From Rhizophagus irregularis (taxonomy: Eukaryota; Glomeromycota; Glomeromycetes; Glomerales; Glomeraceae): a DNA stretch of 64,000 nt. Positions within the stretch are counted from its first letter, which is position 1; each line of letters opens with the position of its first letter. Below, in pieces: positions 57,645-64,000 of the stretch. The DNA is taken from the NCBI RefSeq assembly GCF_026210795.1, contig NC_089459.1, positions 62,001-126,000 on the forward strand, in the 5' to 3' direction. Position numbers and translations under genes: made by a program. Below the pieces are notes generated by a model. That model had not been told where the DNA came from and did no database searches. It saw only the letters and a list, made by a program, of their open reading frames with translations.

Positions 57645-58266
57645 TATATGTATACTCCTAAATAATCAGCGTTTTAAAAAAAAATGTTCAGAATGTCCAT
57701 ACGTTAAATTTATGAAAAAAAAATGCTCATATAAAAGCGAAAAAAATTTTTTTTTGTTTTAACATTTTTAGTTAGTCGGTTATCTCATTGTTAACCTTTT
57801 ATTAGAAATAAATAAAGCCACTAATACCAAATTAAAGAAATTTACTATCATATGATGTTTATGATAGGCAAGAAGATAGTGCAACCGTTGTGCCCATTTA
57901 TATTTATACGATCTGAAAAAATATCTTTTTACTTATAACCTAATATAATGCTCTTATCAATTAATTTAGAATATCAAGTATAAACAATATTACGCCGCTA
58001 CTCTATTGTATTTGTAATAAAGAGATTATGTGTGTTCAGTCATATGTTCCATTATAAGTATGACCCGTAAATAAATATAAAGTCCTATTCTCTTTTACCT
58101 GATGAACATAAATACCATTTAGATATCTCTTTATTGAACTAATAAAATATTGAAATCTCCCTAAAAGTATTTGTCCTGTTCTAAATTTATGAACTTACAA
58201 GGGAATAATACTGTACATGTTAACCAATTTCATATTTACCGTAATTGAAGTTTAGTTATTAGTAAA
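57645..58266. other. Upstream region of the membrane-protein gene
   Basis: AT-rich, no ORF. No TATA box or defined motif can be singled out. Ends TTAGTAAA immediately before the ATG. Confidence 0.35.
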
Positions 58267-59271
58267 ATGACAACTTTGCAAGATTTAATACGCATATTAG
58301 AAGATCCTGCGCCCCAATATGTATTAGGCTGCATACCAGTCATTGTAACGATAGGAACAGCCCCGGATAATGGTCTGGGAAATAAGCTATTATGGATTAT
58401 GAGGTGTCTCGGCTGCCCATTTACGGGATTGTTTTATGTTTTAAACGTAAAAGACGACCCAATATCGGCGACTACATATTGGCTTAATTCAGATCGATTT
58501 AAGGAAGATGGAAAACCGATTTCATTTAGACCTTTTGGGCATCATGCTAAAGAAATAAATTTATCCGACCAAGATCCACAAGTTATTCAATCACTTGAGG
58601 AGTGCATCGCAGAAGCAAGCCCTCTCGATCGGCTCTCATCCCTGGCTTCTGCCTATTACGTATTTGTAGGTATTTTTGCGGGTCTAACCAAGGCAATGCA
58701 TCTAGCGCATTGCACCGAAGAGGATTGGCCTTATCTCCCATTATCATTAAGCTGGACCCTGCCAGCGGTCTATAAAAGGGTCTTTGGGGGGAGAATGGTA
58801 GTTAGAGACCCTAGAGAAAGGTTAGAAAAATTAGAGAAGGATCCCAATGAAAGAATAGAAGAACCAGAAAATAGGACATATATTGTTGTGAGAGATCTCC
58901 CAGATCACGTAAAAAATCCCAATGATGCCAGTATATTTGTGGTCACTTTTATCTTATTCTCATTAATAATTCCTTGGATAACAGTGCCACTTGCTTATTT
59001 CAGTCGTCCGATCGGATTTGGCTGCAGAAGCAAATATATCTCTGTCTTGTGCTCTATCTGGACAGTTAACAGTACTGTCGCATTTATTTCCCATGTTTTA
59101 GGAGAAAAATCTGTGTATAGCCGACGTATTCTTAGCATTTGGTTTTACTTTTCTGGTATTATAGTAGCAATCCTTTTGCTACTATTAGCATTATTAAGTC
59201 GTACGCGATCATGGTGGGTAGATTTATTCGGAGAGTCTTGTAATTTAACATGTTCAAGTCAAGATTATTAG
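58267..59271 (+). CDS. Orphan integral membrane protein, 334 aa
   Basis: A single uninterrupted exon, with G+C well above the flanks (typical of real genes here). Three clear transmembrane segments lie in the C-terminal third: residues about 222-245 (FVVTFILFSLIIPWI), 257-279 and 288-311 (FYFSGIIVAILLLLLALL). A weaker hydrophobic stretch at 130-143 and another near 18-33 could be further segments. A charged middle (residues 178-205, RDPRERLEKLEKDPNER) is probably cytosolic. No signal peptide and no enzyme motif. I recognise no named domain. It is probably a lineage-specific family. Start: first ATG after in-frame stops. The gene sits between inverted copies of a ~70-bp sequence (56.95 and 59.8 kb). 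Confidence 0.7.
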   Translation: MTTLQDLIRILEDPAPQYVLGCIPVIVTIGTAPDNGLGNKLLWIMRCLGCPFTGLFYVLNVKDDPISATTYWLNSDRFKEDGKPISFRPFGHHAKEINLSDQDPQVIQSLEECIAEASPLDRLSSLASAYYVFVGIFAGLTKAMHLAHCTEEDWPYLPLSLSWTLPAVYKRVFGGRMVVRDPRERLEKLEKDPNERIEEPENRTYIVVRDLPDHVKNPNDASIFVVTFILFSLIIPWITVPLAYFSRPIGFGCRSKYISVLCSIWTVNSTVAFISHVLGEKSVYSRRILSIWFYFSGIIVAILLLLLALLSRTRSWWVDLFGESCNLTCSSQDY

Positions 59272-60282
59272 CATATATAATAATTTAGCTATTATTTAGC
59301 TTATTTGTATTTTTTAATCTTAGTATGATTATAAACTATTATATGGTTTGAAATAGTAGTTAATGATTAATAACTATTTCGCGCTAACGAAATGTAACAG
59401 TATCTTGAAATAATGAGATCTTACTATATAATTTGACAATGTTTAGGACTTTTAAGTATTCCACAAATTATTTTAAATAATCTACAGAATAAAATATCTA
59501 AATAATATAATTAACGGGAGTTTAATTTAGTCGAATGAAATGAAACTTCGCACCATCAAATAAATTGATATCTTTTTTTTTTTAATGGAGAGCAAAATTG
59601 TTTTGATGATTTCGATTTATTTTATGTAGTAATAACAAGAAATGCCTAAATCTGAAAATGAAACAAATTATCCCATAGAATTTCCAGTATTTAAGCAAGA
59701 ATATCTACGGTTAATATCTAGTAGCTTAAAATATTGATGCTCATTCTGGAATGGTTCACTACAAAATCCTGACATCATTATTAGTAGCGTTAATTCCTAT
59801 TGGTCACTGCAGTATTCCTAAATGACCGATGCAAATGGCCGAATATAAAATAAAATACGTTTAAAAAATCTTCGGGATTTGAGTCAGGATTTTATGCTGT
59901 TGGGATTTTGATCTATCGGGATATTTCAATATTGGATGTTTCACGATCATTAAAATCCCACATATTCCTAATCGACTGGCATATTGTGAAGTTTTTGAGC
60001 TTGTGATATCACAAAAAGAATAGAAACAAATAGATGTTCAAGTTGCCGGAATATTTTTCGTGATGAGTAACGCCCAAAGCAAAAAAAAAGAGCTAAAGAA
60101 AAGATAAATAGGAATTTATAAATATGCAATATAATTTTATTAAATTTCTACTTAATAATTATATTTATTTTGCGATAGTAATGTTTGAATAATTATGTTA
60201 ATTGGATCAAAAAAATTTATTATTTCAATTATAGAATAAATGTGACATCATTATTTATAATAACTTCACGGGTTATTGCATT
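59272..60282. other. Intergenic with a repeat shared with 56.95 kb
   Basis: 59777-59826 is the inverse of 56943-56990. About 59945-59985 repeats ATTAAAATCC...CCTAAT-like sequence of 57030-57060 in direct orientation. No gene. Confidence 0.45.
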
Positions 60283-62433
60283 ATGTTACGCAAAGATTTC
60301 TCCCATACGAAAATTTTATTTTCAATGAATATTTCCATTATAAAAGATTCTTCTTCAGAATTATTTGTCGAAAATTCATTTACATACGGTTTATTTAATG
60401 ACAAATATCCACTTCATTTAATAAGGTTGAATGATGTTTCAGAAAATTTTCGATTTTTAAAAATAGAATTTCTTACAATACTACAAATGATTCTTATTAT
60501 GAAAATGGGATTACAAAAAATAAATATCTCGAATTTTGGGATAAAGGTGCTTTAGAATACGATAATATTATTTATGTACCTGCCTATGGACATAATAGGT
60601 AATTAATTGCAAAAAAAAATTCCAAAAAAAAATAATAATAATAACTAACTTTTTTTTATTTTTACTTTAGAGTATTTTTATCTAGCTTTAATTCAAATAA
60701 ATTAGGTTATATTATATGGAAATTTGATTATAATGATCCTTATAAACAACAGCAAGAATTTACAATCTTTTCTTTAATATTCAAATCAGATTATATATTA
60801 TTTGACTCCGCCACCGTTGAGTGGTTTATCGCGCCTTTATTAAAAAATAAAAACTTGAACAATAACATTAATAATTCGGAATTAGGTTGGAAAAAACTTC
60901 CTGCATTTTCAGGAGAATTAAATTTAAGTGATATGGTTAAAGGAGAATCAGGATTTATGTTAAAAGTTGTATTATCAAATAGGGTGGCTCGAATATTTAA
61001 TCAAAAGATGCATGAATATGGAGTTTTAAGGGATACTAAAGGAACATTTGGATTGGATGTTTGTATTGAATTAATTCAACGACAAAAAAGCTTTAGTAAT
61101 TTATTAGAAGATAATATGAGATTAAAAGTAGATGATAGCATTAAAAAAGATATTGTTTCTGGATTATTCAATAATAAATATAAATTCAATATATTACCAA
61201 ATGAAAAGAAGAAAAATTTATTCAATCATAGAATTTCATATAACACAAGAACCGATGCTTATTATGAAAATGGAATTACGACTAATAAATATTTAAAAAA
61301 GTGGAATCGTGGAGCCTTGGAATTTTATAATATCGCTTATAATGTTGAATATAATTGGAGAAAGTAAGTACAAATTAATTATAATAAATTATATTAATTT
61401 AATGTATTAATAATATTATTTTAGATTATATTTAGCTAGGGAAAAAGAAAAAGACGTATATGATGAAACTGATGAAAATGAAGAAGATGGGAATCATTCA
61501 AGTTCGGGATATATATAATGGAAGTTTGATTACAGACCCGGAAATTTTATTATTAAAACATTATCAATGAAATTAACTCAACATACGTGGCATGATGATG
61601 CAGAAATTAAAATATCAATAATTCCATTAGCAACGAGACAAAATGAAGCGTCGCTAAATTGGAATCCAGTTTCATGTGATTTTATTTCTGGGTTATCATT
61701 ATATTGGGTTTATAAAAAATCAGATTCAATATTGGATCTTTCATCATTTGTTAAAGGCGAATATGGTTTTATTTTAAGAATTCAATTATTAGGAAATAGT
61801 GATTGGGTAACTTGGGATAAATCTCAAATATTTAGACAAGAGATGGATAGATTAGGACCTTTAATTGATGATGATGAAAATTTTGGGATGGATATAAAAG
61901 TTGAACTTGAACCCGATATTATATGTGAAGAATTATCTAAATATGGATTTGACAAAAATGAAATAATTTTAAATGATCAAAATACAAGTGATTTTATAAT
62001 TAAATTAAAAGATTCAATTTTTGAAGATAAAGAAGTAGTTTATTATGTTCATAAATCTATCTTAAATTATTATTCAGAATATTTTAAGGGATTATTTAGT
62101 TCACAAATGATTGAAACAACAGATAGAATATTAACCCTCTCAGAAATTTCTACTAACTCATTTGAAAATATTCTTAACTTTATGTATACAGGACAAGTTA
62201 AAGATGTTTTGACCGATTTGGAAGAATGGATAGATTTACTTTATGGATCTTCAAGATTTATAATTCCATTTTTAATTCAAAAGTGCGAAAAATCCATTTC
62301 AAAGTATGTTAATAATGATAATGTAGAAGAAATTACAAAGATTGCAACAGATTGTGGTGCAGAACAATTACTTAGATATTGTCAAAAGTTGGAAAGTAAA
62401 AATAGGGATGCTTTATATCTATTAGATATATAA
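60283..62433 (+). pseudogene. PAW-PAW-BTB protein with one frameshift and one stop
   Basis: Exons about 60283-60598, 60671-61363 and 61425-62433 (donors GTAATT and GTAAGT; acceptors CTTTAG and TTTTAG; phases agree). Two tandem copies of a domain match the PAW domain, the C-terminal mannose-binding part of peptide:N-glycanase. Copy 1: YYENGITKNKYLEFWDKG, IIWKFDY, then DMVKGESGFMLKVVLSN and ARIFNQKM. Copy 2: YYENGITTNKYLKKWNRG, YLAREKE, WKFDY, then FVKGEYGFILRIQLLGN and QIFRQEM. They are followed by a BTB domain (DFIIKLKDSIFEDKEV, VHKSILNYYSEYFKGLFSS, FENILNFMYTG) and a BACK-like tail. BTB proteins of this kind usually act as Cullin-3 adaptors, and PAW could bind glycans, so a glycoprotein-directed ubiquitin ligase adaptor is a reasonable inference. 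The frame shifts by -1 at about 60457-60464 and a TAA lies at 61516-61518 where the first copy has isoleucine. The BTB part itself is intact. Confidence 0.7.
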
Positions 62434-64000
62434 CTTATATATATAATTCACCTAAAACTAACTTATATTTTAATCTCATCTTTTTCATTTTTCAACTTCA
62501 CAAAATTTGAGTAAGAAGCAAGGTATAATAATTCAATCTAATCTTTAATTTAATTTATATTTTTAAGATTGTTAGTATTAAATAAATAAAGCAGTTTATT
62601 AAGAAAAATACAATCAAAATATTAAATTCTATTATTTTCAATATATTTCTTTTCTTTTTGGTATTTTTATATAATTTAAGTAAATTTATAATTTATTTAA
62701 AATTTTTTTTTTATTTATACTTTCATTAATTAATTTCATTTATTTGCAATTCAGATAGTATTCTAATACTTTTATTTAATAATAATAATTTATATAACAA
62801 ATTGAAATCATAATTTTAAAATTTAAAGTTAAATGGAATAAAAACCACCTATAAAATTTAATAAATTCATCTTATTAAAATAAATTCAATAGTATAAATT
62901 TTATTATTAATTAAAAAACAGAAATATATAATTTAAATTTTTGAAATTTTATGTGATTAGTAAATAAATTATATATAAATTATTTAGAATTTTACTTAAA
63001 AAATAGTCAACCTTCTTTATAGTAGATATCTTTTATATAAAAACAACTTTTCTTTTTAAGATATACATATTTTAGTTCTAATTTTTTTATATATAAAACA
63101 CTTTTTTTATAATCATTTTATTAGTTATACAGTAAGTATAATCACATCAAATTAGTTCCATATTATAATATTAAAATATATATAAAATTTTTCTTACATA
63201 AGTATACAAATTACACAATTTAATAAAATAACTAATAAAGTACCTGTTATACAGTTTGTATTCTGAATTTAATGGTAAAAAAAGTTTAATAATTAGATAA
63301 TTTAAATATATCTTATATTATAACTTTTTTTACAAATTTTTATATATGGAAATATTAAATTAATACCTTTACCAATTAGTACATCTTATTCTAATTATAT
63401 TATTAAATAGTTTCAAAAAATGTACTTATAAAATGAATTAACTGTATATATTAAATTACTATTAAATTACTTAAACAGAATATTACATAAAGAATTACAA
63501 ATTGAGACAATACTACTAAACCACTATTGCTAAATAATCTATTTAAATTGATAGATATATCTAGGAAAAAAGCCTAATGTAAAGAATATGTGCAACAAAG
63601 CAAAAACTTCATGGCATAAAAATTCAAAAAGAATATTATTAATTCTAACATCAAAGTCAAAGCACGTAAAATATAGCCCATACTTATAAATTAACCAAAA
63701 CTGAAACTGCCACCTCTAGTTGATAAATACCTTTTACATTAATTGATAAAAATAAATTCTCTAAGTAACTATATTATTAGAGTTAATAAACTATTTAAAA
63801 TTAAACTAAAAAGAAACTTTTTAGTATTATGCAATTTTCAAAAAAATATTCATCTTATTTTAAATGATCTTTCCAATTAAATTAGTTTGCAATAAAAAAT
63901 TCATAATATGTCATCTTGACCTCACCTATCTAAAAACTGATCACTAAAATCTGCACTCACTTTAAATTATATCCAACTTTCTTAAAAAAAAAATGATTAG
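62434..64000. other. Intergenic to window end
   Basis: Extremely AT-rich with TA and T runs. No ORF, repeat pair or RNA gene supported. Confidence 0.45.

Noticed and set aside
1-64000. tRNA and rRNA genes
   Set aside because: No T-loop GTTCGANTC context with a foldable cloverleaf and no rRNA core sequence was found by eye; an automated scan could still find one.

Overview
The window looks like nuclear DNA from an arbuscular mycorrhizal fungus (Glomeromycotina, Rhizophagus-like). It is very AT-rich. The genes have short AT-rich introns with GTAAGT-type donors. The protein families are those expanded in that group: a BTB-domain gene, a Crinkler-type (CRN) gene, a DUF7431/MACPF-like gene, a SAM/nuclease-like gene and hAT and P-like transposases. 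Family names come from recognising sequence by eye; no search was run.

Genes that look usable are few: a four-exon SANT/Myb-like gene (complement 23466-24051), a five-exon acidic orphan (25776-27111), a secreted HExxH metalloprotease with one intron (complement 53716-55106), a 334-residue membrane orphan (58267-59271) and a small orphan ORF (complement 22113-22514). Broken genes are more common: an orphan fragment at 1-640, a minus-strand gene at 4.4-5.7 kb, a DUF7431-like gene cut by one TAG (11.8-13.8 kb), a P-element-like transposase (31.9-36.4 kb), a SAM/PD-(D/E)XK-like gene (38.4-39.3 kb), a hAT transposase (45.0-47.2 kb), a CRN gene (49.3-52.2 kb) and a PAW-PAW-BTB gene (60.3-62.4 kb).

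The middle, about 14-49 kb, is a mosaic of nested DNA transposons, several with ends and target-site duplications (TSDs) that can be read directly: a 4.5-kb hAT element (43018-47550, 8-bp TSD), a 1.7-kb non-autonomous hAT element (14458-16133, 8-bp TSD), a 3.9-kb CACTA-like element (17881-21804, 3-bp TSD), fold-back elements at 18866-19228 and 43628-43906 (3-bp TSDs), a three-copy 364-bp MITE and a two-copy hAT MITE.

The most unusual signal is inside these elements. At least three unrelated tandem arrays (18.3-20.8 kb and 30.5-31.4 kb on the minus strand; 40.5-41.7 kb and 44.1-44.8 kb on the plus strand) consist of units that each read as a short exon plus a complete spliceosomal intron: a GTAAGT-like 5' splice site, a TACTAAC-like branch site, a pyrimidine tract and a TAG 3' splice site. 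The 5' splice site and the branch site lie in or beside hairpin loops, and the hairpin stems covary between units. I propose these are transposon-borne exon-intron arrays. Whether they are transcribed and spliced cannot be judged from sequence alone.
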